From NCBI RefSeq assembly GCF_051020765.1, contig NW_027469236.1, forward strand, positions 124,001 through 188,000: a stretch of 64,000 bases of DNA. The letters run 5' to 3'. Shown here piece by piece: positions 11,130 through 20,496 of this stretch (positions within the stretch are counted from its first letter, which is position 1; every line of letters begins with the position of its first letter). The DNA comes from Lasioglossum baleicum (taxonomy: Eukaryota; Arthropoda; Insecta; Hymenoptera; Halictidae). The translations under genes and the position numbers were made by a program. Under the pieces are notes generated by a model. The model ran no database searches and was not told the DNA's origin. It saw only the letters and a program-made list of their open reading frames with translations.

Positions 11130-14100
11130 CTAGTCGAGTAAAAACACGTGCGAGAGGATGCTTCCCGCAGGCTAGTCGAGTAAAAACACGTGCGAGAGGA
11201 TGCATCCCGCAGGCTAGTCGAGTAAAAACACGTGCGAGAGGATGCATCCCGCAGTCTAGTCGAGTAAGAACACGTGCGAGGTTTTGTGGGATGCGCATGC
11301 GCAGGGTTTTTGGGATGCGCATGCGCAGGTTTTGTGGGATGCGCATGCGCAGGTTTTGTGGGATGCGCATGCGCAGGTTTTGTGGGATGCGAATGCGCAG
11401 ATTTTTTGGGATGCGCATGCGCAGGTTTTTTGGGATGCGCATGGCTAGTCGAGCAAAAACACGTGCTAGAGGATGCATCCCGCATGCTAGTCGAGTAAAA
11501 ACACATGCGAGAGGATGCATCCCGCAGGCTAGTCGAGTAAAAACACATGCGAGAGGATGCATCCCGCAGGCTGGTCGAGTAAAAATACGTGCGAGGTTTT
11601 GTGGGATGCGCATGCGCAGGTTTTGTGGGATGCGCATGGCTAGTCGAGCAAAAACACGTGCGAGAGGATGCATCCCGCAGGCTAGTCGAGTAAAAACACA
11701 TGCGAGAGGATGCATCCCGCAGGCTAGTCGAGTAAAAACACATGCGAGAGGATGCATCCCGCAGGCTAGTCGAGTAAAAACACGTGCGAGAGGATGCTTC
11801 CCGCAGGCTAGTCGAGTAAAAACACGTGCGAGAGGATGCATCCCGCAGGCTAGTCGAGTAAAAAATCGTGCGAGAGGATGCATCCCGCAGGCTAGTCGTG
11901 TAAAAACACGTGCGAGAGGATGCTTCCCGCATGCTAGTCGAGTAAAAACACGTGCGAGAGGATGCATCCCGCAGGCTAGTCGAGTAAAAACACATGCGAG
12001 AGGTTGCATCCCGCAGGCTAGTCGAGTAAAAACACGTGCGAGAGGATGCTTCCCGCAGGCTAGTCGAGTAAAAACACGTGCGAGAGGATGCATCCCGCAG
12101 GCTAGTCGAGTAAAAACACGTGCGAGAGGATGCATCCCGCAGTCTAGTCGAGTAAGAACACGTGCGAGGTTTTGTGGGATGCGCATGCGCAGGGTTTTTG
12201 GGATGCGCATGCGCAGGTTTTGTGGGATGCGCATGCGCAGGTTTTGTGGGATGCGAATGCGCAGGTTTTTTGGGATGCGCATGCGCAGGTTTTTTGGGAT
12301 GCGCATGGCTAGTCGAGCAAAAACACGTGCTAGAGGATGCATCCCGCATGCTAGTCGAGTAAAAACACATGCGAGAGGATGCATCCCGCAGGCTAGTCGA
12401 GTAAAAACACATGCGAGAGGATGCATCCCGCAGGCTGGTCGAGTAAAAATACGTGCGAGGTTTTGTGGGATGCGCATGCGCAGGTTTTGTGGGATGCGCA
12501 TGCGCAGGATTTGTGGGATGCGAATGCGCAGTTTTTTTGGGATGCGCATGGCTAGTCGAGCAAAAACACGTGCGAGAGGATGCATCCCGCAGGCTAGTCG
12601 AGTAAAAACACATGCGAGAGGATGCATCCCGCAGGCTAGTCGAGTAAAAACACATGCGAGAGGATGCATCCCGCAGGCTAGTCGAGTAAAAACACGTGCG
12701 AGAGGATGCATCCCGCAAGCTAGTCGAGTAAAAACACGTGCGAGAGGATGCTTCCCGCAGGCTAGTCGAGTAAAAACACGTGCGAGAGGATGCATCCCGC
12801 AGGCTAGTCGAGTAAAAACACGTGCGAGAGAATGCATCCCGCAGGCTAGTCGAGTAAAAACACATGCGAGAGGATGCATCCCGCAGGCTAGTCGAGTAAA
12901 AACACATGCGAGAGGATGCATCCCGCAGGCTAGTCGAGTAAAAACACGTGCGAGAGGATGCTTCCCGCAGGCTAGTCGAGTAAAAACACGTGCGAGAGGA
13001 TGCATCCCGCAGGCTAGTCGAGTAAAAAATCGTGCGAGAGGATGCATCCCGCAGGCTAGTCGTGTAAAAACACGTGCGAGAGGATGCTTCCCGCAGGCTA
13101 GTCGAGTAAAAACACGTGCGAGAGGATGCATCCCGCAGGCTAGTCGAGTAAAAACACATGCGAGAGGATGCATCCCGCAGGCTAGTCGAGTAAAAACACA
13201 TGCGAGAGGATGCATCCCGCAGGCTAGTCGAGTAAAAACACGTGCGAGAGGATGCTTCCCGCAGGCTAGTCGAGTAAAAACACGTGCGAGAGGATGCATC
13301 CCGCAGGCTAGTCGAGTAAAAACACGTGCGAGAGGATGCATCCCGCAGTCTAGTCGAGTAAGAACACGTGCGAGGTTTTGTGGGATGCGCATGCGCAGGG
13401 TTTTTGGGATGCGCATGCGCAGGTTTTGTGGGATGCGCATGCGCAGGTTTTGTGGGATGCGAATGCGCAGATTTTTTGGGATGCGCATGCGCAGGTTTTT
13501 TGGGATGCGCATGGCTAGTCGAGCAAAAACACGTGCTAGAGGATGCATCCCGCATGCTAGTCGAGTAAAAACACATGCGAGAGGATGCATCCCGCAGGCT
13601 AGTCGAGTAAAAACACATGCGAGAGGATGCATCCCGCAGGCTGGTCGAGTAAAAATACGTGCGAGGTTTTGTGGGATGCGCATGCGCAGGTTTTGTGGGA
13701 TGCGCATGGCTAGTCGAGCAAAAACACGTGCGAGAGGATGCATCCCGCAGGCTAGTCGAGTAAAAACACATGCGAGAGGATGCATCCCGCAGGCTAGTCG
13801 AGTAAAAACACATGCGAGAGGATGCATCCCGCAGGCTAGTCGAGTAAAAACACGTGCGAGAGGATGCTTCCCGCAGGCTAGTCGAGTAAAAACACGTGCG
13901 AGAGGATGCATCCCGCAGGCTAGTCGAGTAAAAAATCGTGCGAGAGGATGCATCCCGCAGGCTAGTCGTGTAAAAACACGTGCGAGAGGATGCTTCCCGC
14001 AGGCTAGTCGAGTAAAAACACGTGCGAGAGGATGCATCCCGCAGGCTAGTCGAGTAAAAACACATGCGAGAGGATGCATCCCGCAGGCTAGTCGAGTAAA

Positions 14101-17100
14101 AACACATGCGAGAGGATGCATCCCGCAGGCTAGTCGAGTAAAAACACGTGCGAGAGGATGCTTCCCGCAGGCTAGTCGAGTAAAAACACGTGCGAGAGGA
14201 TGCATCCCGCAGGCTAGTCGAGTAAAAACACGTTCGAGAGGATGCATCCCGCAGGCTAGTCGAGTAAGAACACGTGCGAGGTTTTGTGGGATGCGCATGC
14301 GCAGGGTTTTTGGGATGCGCATGCGCAGGTTTTGTGGGATGCGCATGCGCAGGTTTTGTGGGATGCGCATGCGCAGGTTTTGTGGGATGCGAATGCGCAG
14401 GTTTTTTGGGATGCGCATGGCTAGTCGAGCAAAAACACGTGCTAGAGGATGCATCCCGCATGCTAGTCGAGTAAAAACACGTTCGAGAGGATGCATCCCG
14501 CAGGCTAGTCGAGTAAAAACACGTGCGAGAGAATGCATGCCGCAGGCTAGTCGAGTAAAAACACATGCGAGAGGATGCATCCCGCAGTCTAGTCGAGTAA
14601 AAACACATGCGAGAGGATGCATCCCGCAGGCTAATCGAGTAAAAACACATGCGAGAGGATGCATCCCGCAGGCTAGTCGAGTAAAAACACGTGCGAGAGG
14701 ATGCTTCCCGCAGGCTAGTCGAGTAAAAACACGTGCGAGAGGATGCATCCCGCAGGCTAGTCGAGTAAAAAATCGTGCGAGAGGATGCATCCCGCAGGCT
14801 AGTCGTGTAAAAACACGTGCGAGAGGATGCTTCCCGCAGGCTAGTCGAGTAAAAACACGTGCGGGAGGATGCATCCCGCAGGCCAGTCGAGTAAAAACAC
14901 ATGCGTGAGGATGCATCCCGCAGGCTAGTCGAGTAAAAACACGTGCGAGAGGATGCTTCCCGCAGGCTAGTCGAGTAAAAACACGTGCGAGAGGATGCAT
15001 CCCGCAGGCTAGTCGAGTAAAAACACGTGCGAGAGGATGCATCCCGCAGTCTAGTCGAGTAAGAACACGTGCGAGGTTTTGTGGGATGCGCATGCGCAGG
15101 GTTTTTGGGATGCGCATGCGCAGGTTTTGTGGGATGCGCATGCGCAGGTTTTGTGGGATGCGCATGCGCAGGTTTTGTGGGATGCGAATGCGCAGATTTT
15201 TGGGATGCGCATGCGCAGGTTTTTTGGGATGCGCATGGCTAGTCGAGCAAAAACACGTGCTAGAGGATGCATCCCGCATGCTAGTCGAGTAAAAACACAT
15301 GCGAGAGGATGCATCCCGCAGGCTAGTCGAGTAAAAACACATGCGAGAGGATGCATCCCGCAGGCTGGTCGAGTAAAAATACGTGCGAGGTTTTGTGGGA
15401 TGCGCATGCGCAGGTTTTGTGGGATGCGCATGGCTAGTCGAGCAAAAACACGTGCGAGAGGATGCATCCCGCAGGCTAGTCGAGTAAAAACACATGCGAG
15501 AGGATGCATCCCGCAGGCTAGTCGAGTAAAAACACATGCGAGAGGATGCATCCCGCAGGCTAGTCGAGTAAAAACACGTGCGAGAGGATGCTTCCCGCAG
15601 GCTAGTCGAGTAAAAACACGTGCGAGAGGATGCATCCCGCAGGCTAGTCGAGTAAAAAATCGTGCGAGAGGATGCATCCCGCAGGCTAGTCGTGTAAAAA
15701 CACGTGCGAGAGGATGCTTCCCGCATGCTAGTCGAGTAAAAACACGTGCGAGAGGATGCATCCCGCAGGCTAGTCGAGTAAAAACACATGCGAGAGGTTG
15801 CATCCCGCAGGCTAGTCGAGTAAAAACACGTGCGAGAGGATGCTTCCCGCAGGCTAGTCGAGTAAAAACACGTGCGAGAGGATGCATCCCGCAGGCTAGT
15901 CGAGTAAAAACACGTGCGAGAGGATGCATCCCGCAGTCTAGTCGAGTAAGAACACGTGCGAGGTTTTGTGGGATGCGCATGCGCAGGGTTTTTGGGATGC
16001 GCATGCGCAGGTTTTGTGGGATGCGCATGCGCAGGTTTTGTGGGATGCGAATGCGCAGGTTTTTTGGGATGCGCATGCGCAGGTTTTTTGGGATGCGCAT
16101 GGCTAGTCGAGCAAAAACACGTGCTAGAGGATGCATCCCGCATGCTAGTCGAGTAAAAACACATGCGAGAGGATGCATCCCGCAGGCTAGTCGAGTAAAA
16201 ACACATGCGAGAGGATGCATCCCGCAGGCTGGTCGAGTAAAAATACGTGCGAGGTTTTGTGGGATGCGCATGCGCAGGTTTTGTGGGATGCGCATGCGCA
16301 GGATTTGTGGGATGCGAATGCGCAGTTTTTTTGGGATGCGCATGGCTAGTCGAGCAAAAACACGTGCGAGAGGATGCATCCCGCAGGCTAGTCGAGTAAA
16401 AACACATGCGAGAGGATGCATCCCGCAGGCTAGTCGAGTAAAAACACATGCGAGAGGATGCATCCCGCAGGCTAGTCGAGTAAAAACACGTGCGAGAGGA
16501 TGCATCCCGCAAGCTAGTCGAGTAAAAACACGTGCGAGAGGATGCTTCCCGCAGGCTAGTCGAGTAAAAACACGTGCGAGAGGATGCATCCCGCAGGCTA
16601 GTCGAGTAAAAACACGTGCGAGAGAATGCATCCCGCAGGCTAGTCGAGTAAAAACACATGCGAGAGGATGCATCCCGCAGGCTAGTCGAGTAAAAACACA
16701 TGCGAGAGGATGCATCCCGCAGGCTAGTCGAGTAAAAACACGTGCGAGAGGATGCTTCCCGCAGGCTAGTCGAGTAAAAACACGTGCGAGAGGATGCATC
16801 CCGCAGGCTAGTCGAGTAAAAAATCGTGCGAGAGGATGCATCCCGCAGGCTAGTCGTGTAAAAACACGTGCGAGAGGATGCTTCCCGCAGGCTAGTCGAG
16901 TAAAAACACGTGCGAGAGGATGCATCCCGCAGGCTAGTCGAGTAAAAACACATGCGAGAGGATGCATCCCGCAGGCTAGTCGAGTAAAAACACATGCGAG
17001 AGGATGCATCCCGCAGGCTAGTCGAGTAAAAACACGTGCGAGAGGATGCTTCCCGCAGGCTAGTCGAGTAAAAACACGTGCGAGAGGATGCATCCCGCAG

Positions 17101-18718
17101 GCTAGTCGAGTAAAAACACGTGCGAGAGGATGCATCCCGCAGTCTAGTCGAGTAAGAACACGTGCGAGGTTTTGTGGGATGCGCATGCGCAGGGTTTTTG
17201 GGATGCGCATGCGCAGGTTTTGTGGGATGCGCATGCGCAGGTTTTGTGGGATGCGAATGCGCAGATTTTTTGGGATGCGCATGCGCAGGTTTTTTGGGAT
17301 GCGCATGGCTAGTCGAGCAAAAACACGTGCTAGAGGATGCATCCCGCATGCTAGTCGAGTAAAAACACATGCGAGAGGATGCATCCCGCAGGCTAGTCGA
17401 GTAAAAACACATGCGAGAGGATGCATCCCGCAGGCTGGTCGAGTAAAAATACGTGCGAGGTTTTGTGGGATGCGCATGCGCAGGTTTTGTGGGATGCGCA
17501 TGGCTAGTCGAGCAAAAACACGTGCGAGAGGATGCATCCCGCAGGCTAGTCGAGTAAAAACACATGCGAGAGGATGCATCCCGCAGGCTAGTCGAGTAAA
17601 AACACATGCGAGAGGATGCATCCCGCAGGCTAGTCGAGTAAAAACACGTGCGAGAGGATGCTTCCCGCAGGCTAGTCGAGTAAAAACACGTGCGAGAGGA
17701 TGCATCCCGCAGGCTAGTCGAGTAAAAAATCGTGCGAGAGGATGCATCCCGCAGGCTAGTCGTGTAAAAACACGTGCGAGAGGATGCTTCCCGCAGGCTA
17801 GTCGAGTAAAAACACGTGCGAGAGGATGCATCCCGCAGGCTAGTCGAGTAAAAACACATGCGAGAGGATGCATCCCGCAGGCTAGTCGAGTAAAAACACA
17901 TGCGAGAGGATGCATCCCGCAGGCTAGTCGAGTAAAAACACGTGCGAGAGGATGCTTCCCGCAGGCTAGTCGAGTAAAAACACGTGCGAGAGGATGCATC
18001 CCGCAGGCTAGTCGAGTAAAAACACGTGCGAGAGGATGCATCCCGCAGGCTAGTCGAGTAAGAACACGTGCGAGGTTTTGTGGGATGCGCATGCGCAGGG
18101 TTTTTGGGATGCGCATGCGCAGGTTTTGTGGGATGCGCATGCGCAGGTTTTGTGGGATGCGCATGCGCAGGTTTTGTGGGATGCGAATGCGCAGGTTTTT
18201 TGGGATGCGCATGGCTAGTCGAGCAAAAACACGTGCTAGAGGATGCATCCCGCATGCTAGTCGAGTAAAAACACGTTCGAGAGGATGCATCCCGCAGGCT
18301 AGTCGAGTAAAAACACGTGCGAGAGAATGCATGCCGCAGGCTAGTCGAGTAAAAACACATGCGAGAGGATGCATCCCGCAGTCTAGTCGAGTAAAAACAC
18401 ATGCGAGAGGATGCATCCCGCAGGCTAATCGAGTAAAAACACATGCGAGAGGATGCATCCCGCAGGCTAGTCGAGTAAAAACACGTGCGAGAGGATGCTT
18501 CCCGCAGGCTAGTCGAGTAAAAACACGTGCGAGAGGATGCATCCCGCAGGCTAGTCGAGTAAAAAATCGTGCGAGAGGATGCATCCCGCAGGCTAGTCGT
18601 GTAAAAACACGTGCGAGAGGATGCTTCCCGCAGGCTAGTCGAGTAAAAACACGTGCGGGAGGATGCATCCCGCAGGCCAGTCGAGTAAAAACACATGCGT
18701 GAGGATGCATCCCGCAGG
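11130..18718. repeat. Tandem duplication of a 3.8-kb higher-order unit
   Basis: Copies are about 11130-14924 and 14925-18718. Block starts pair as 11281/15076, 12169/15963, 13375/17169 and 14281/18075, and short blocks as 11596/15390, 12460/16254 and 13666/17460. The offset is 3795 bp, then 3794 bp after the deletion at 15197-15201. Private variants are shared, for example CGCAGGCCAG near 14881 and 18675. One substitution was noticed (CGTTCG near 14232 versus CGTGCG near 18026). Confidence 0.88.
15076..15238. repeat. 24-bp block carrying a 1-bp T deletion
   Basis: The T run at 15197-15201 has five bases where the homologous block at 11281 has six. This single deletion is what changes the offset between the two 3.8-kb copies from 3795 to 3794 bp. 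It also breaks the long open frames at this point, which argues against coding. Confidence 0.85.
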
Positions 18719-19190
18719 CTAGTCGAGTAAAAACACATGCGAGAGGATGCATCCCGCAGGCTTGTCGAGTAAAAACACGTGCGAGAGGATGCTTCCCGCA
18801 GGCTAGTCGAGTAAAAACACGTGCGAGAGGATGCATCCCGCAGGCTAGTCGAGTAAAAACACGTGCGAGAGGATGCTTCCCGCAGGCTAGTCGAGTAAAA
18901 ACACGTGCGAGAGGATGCATCCCGCAGGCTAGTCGAGTAAAAACACGTGCGAGAGAATGCATCCCGCAGGCTAGTCGAGTAAAAACACGTGCGAGAGGAT
19001 GCTTCCCGCAGGCTAGTCGAGTAAAAACACGTGCGAGAGGATGCATCCCGCAGGCTAGTCGAGTAAAAAATCGTGCGAGAGGATGCATCCCGCAGGCTAG
19101 TCGTGTAAAAACACGTGCGAGAGGATGCTTCCCGCAGGCTAGTCGAGTAAAAACACGTGCGAGAGGATGCATCCCGCAGGCTAGTCGAGT

Positions 19191-19194
19191 AAAA
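19191..19194. other. Target-site duplication, left copy (AAAA)
   Basis: Four A residues follow GAGT and precede the LTR TGTTAC. The right copy is at 26950-26953, ahead of one more A and CAC. A monomer has five A residues here and the flanks together have nine, so the duplication is 4 bp, a length usual for Ty3/Gypsy. Because the site is homopolymeric the assignment rests on counting. Confidence 0.8.
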
Positions 19195-19280
19195 TGTTAC
19201 GAGCCAGGGCCGCGAGCAGCACGAGTGGCCGGCGAAGGGTTATTACCCTAGGAATATGATATAAATTTGTTAGTTAAGGA

Positions 19281-19580
19281 ACGCGGACGAACCCAATGCG
19301 AAATTGGGGAGCCGCTAGGATTATTGACAGCGAGGACGAACCTGACGCGAAGTCAGGGAGCCTCTAGGAATGGAGTCAAACGCAGACGAACCCGATGCAA
19401 AACCGGGGAGCTGCTAGGAGGTTGTATAATAGCACAGACGAACCTGATGCGAAATCAGGGAGCTGTTAGGATGCGGACGAACCCAATGCAAAACTGGGGA
19501 GCCGCTAGGTTGGATAAATCTCTGTTCGGACAATTGGAATGTCGCGAAAGAACCTGATGGTTAATCAGGGAATTGCTAGG
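19281..19580 (-). repeat. Six covarying stem-loop repeats in the 3' LTR
   Basis: Six imperfect repeats share the frame GACGAACC...GGGAGC.GCTAGG. Each has 6-bp arms round a 5-nt loop. The plus-strand left and right arms are 19292-19297/19303-19308 (CCCAAT/ATTGGG), 19341-19346/19352-19357 (CCTGAC/GTCAGG), 19391-19396/19402-19407 (CCCGAT/ACCGGG), 19443-19448/19454-19459 (CCTGAT/ATCAGG), 19482-19487/19493-19498 (CCCAAT/ACTGGG) and 19553-19558/19564-19569 (CCTGAT/ATCAGG). Three arm positions change as matched pairs. The two mismatches become G-U pairs on the minus strand, the element-sense RNA. Function unknown. Confidence 0.85.
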
Positions 19581-20052
19581 ATAATTAGTAAGCCTCGTAA
19601 CTAGTATAATTTAATTGATACAATCCGAGCGGTAAGATTGTATCATGTGGGGACGTTCAATTACTTGGTTAGGATATTGGACGATAATTATGGGTTTAAT
19701 GAATTTAAGTTAATTATCAAAGAAGACAAATATATTCTTACTATAGAGTTTCGTTCTACAAGTGTACTTGTGTCGCGAATGAACTGAATTTAGAATAGGA
19801 AAGAAATTGAAAGGTGATATTACCTAAGCTAAGACGCACGGTGTTGACGCACTGGCAATGCGGGGGACTCGGAGCAACCTTGTCACTGCCTAACAGATTT
19901 TAGACCGAACTCGCGGAATCTGTACGGTTAAACTTTGATTCAAAAGGAACGAACGTCCGATCTCACTGGTAGTTGACTTCCGAGATGCAGCACGACGCGA
20001 CACTATTCGTGATTACGACAGTACTAGCCCACGAGAGTAGAAATGTAAGGGC

Positions 20053-20059
20053 TTATATA
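20053..20059 (-). promoter_or_regulatory. TATA-like box of the 3' LTR
   Basis: Same box as at 26741-26747. In this copy it would direct transcription leftward out of the element and into the satellite at 19194 and below. Confidence 0.45.
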
Positions 20060-20261
20060 GCCCTGCAATGACGGGTGGTACTTGTCAGTACCCTTCAAGT
20101 GAACATTCGTATTTTCTCAACGACCAGTTGGTCGTGCGTACGTTTGGGCCCTAAACTAACCTAAACAATTATGTAGATTTATCTAGGGAAAAACTCTGTT
20201 CGTTTATCTAGGACGGTTCCTGCCAGAGATGATATTGAACACCTGTTCGTCATCCGTAACA

Positions 20262-20271
20262 TCTCCCCACC
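20262..20271 (-). other. Polypurine tract
   Basis: In element sense GGTGGGGAGA abuts the TGTTAC of the 3' LTR directly. This is the expected place and composition (one pyrimidine) for the plus-strand primer of reverse transcription. Confidence 0.85.
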
Positions 20272-20496
20272 AAGAAGAAACATCGCGGTTCCCGTGATGC
20301 TTTCTCATCAGGAAGGAAACGTCCTAGATACAATAGACTTTAAGAAAAAAAAAGAAAAAAGTGGCGTGAAAAAAAAAATAAACTGAAGAGAAAAAATTTT
20401 TAACGAGTGTAGTGTAGGTGTAAGTGTACTTATTGCTAGGTGGTGCTCAGGTAGAGACTGCTGTCGGTGGAGGTAGTCCTGCTCCTTAGAAGATCG
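20272..20496 (-). other. 3' untranslated region between pol stop and polypurine tract
   Basis: No protein feature is recognisable in any frame. On the plus strand it holds an A-rich stretch at about 20339-20400 (poly-T in element sense). The missing integrase C-terminal domain is not found here in a shifted frame. There is no env. Confidence 0.6.

Larger units (their letters stand above)
1..19194. repeat. 42-bp satellite array, left part, with embedded 24-bp blocks
   Basis: This is a head-to-tail array of a 42-bp monomer that starts gagtaaaaacac, passes through gcgagaggatgcatccc and ends gcaggctagtc, with no spacers. Common variants are CACATG versus CACGTG after the A5 tract, GATGCATCCC versus GATGCTTCCC, AAAAAATCGTG, GAGAATGC, GCAGTCTAG, and a GAGGAAAACCAC monomer followed by one with CTGGTCGAGCAAAAAC. 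Blocks of a 24-bp unit interrupt it. Long blocks start near 398, 1637, 2531, 4124, 5185, 6454, 7366, 10075, 11281, 12169, 13375, 14281, 15076, 15963, 17169 and 18075. Short blocks start near 1952, 6745, 10366, 11596, 12460, 13666, 15390, 16254 and 17460. The array begins before the window and ends at the retrotransposon, inside a monomer. Three of six frames have no stop in the consensus, so very long open frames appear. The indels at 4384 and near 4577 shift them freely, so I see no sign of coding constraint. Confidence 0.97.
19195..20261 (-). repeat. 3' LTR (element sense)
   Basis: This is the left-hand copy of the 1067-bp LTR, with the same ends and the same internal repeats. In element sense it follows the polypurine tract and would supply the polyadenylation region. 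Its own promoter (TATATAA at 20059-20053) faces left into the satellite. On the plus strand it holds a short open frame of about 96 codons from 19267. That frame is a by-product of the stem-loop repeats, occurs in both LTRs, and has no recognisable domain, so I do not call it a gene. Confidence 0.96.

Noticed and set aside
4571..18738. Open frames of up to about 3700 codons across the satellite, giving 14-residue repeats on both strands
   Set aside because: Both unit lengths (42 and 24) are multiples of three and three of six frames lack stops in the consensus, so such frames are expected. Single-base indels at 4384, near 4577, at 15197-15201, near 40498 and in the GAGAAAAAC monomers shift frame without compensation. 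There is no start context, splice signal or domain.
1..19194. CRISPR-like direct repeats
   Set aside because: The units abut with no unique spacers, the sequence context is eukaryotic, and no cas-like gene is present.
19267..19557. 96-codon plus-strand open frame in both LTRs
   Set aside because: It is antisense to the element and coincides with the six stem-loop repeats, whose periodicity explains its Asn-Gly-Arg-rich sequence. It is present in both LTRs only because the LTRs are copies.
20262..20496. Possible env or third gene between pol and the 3' LTR
   Set aside because: Only 235 bp, no open frame of useful length, no signal peptide or membrane segment; it is A/T-rich untranslated sequence.
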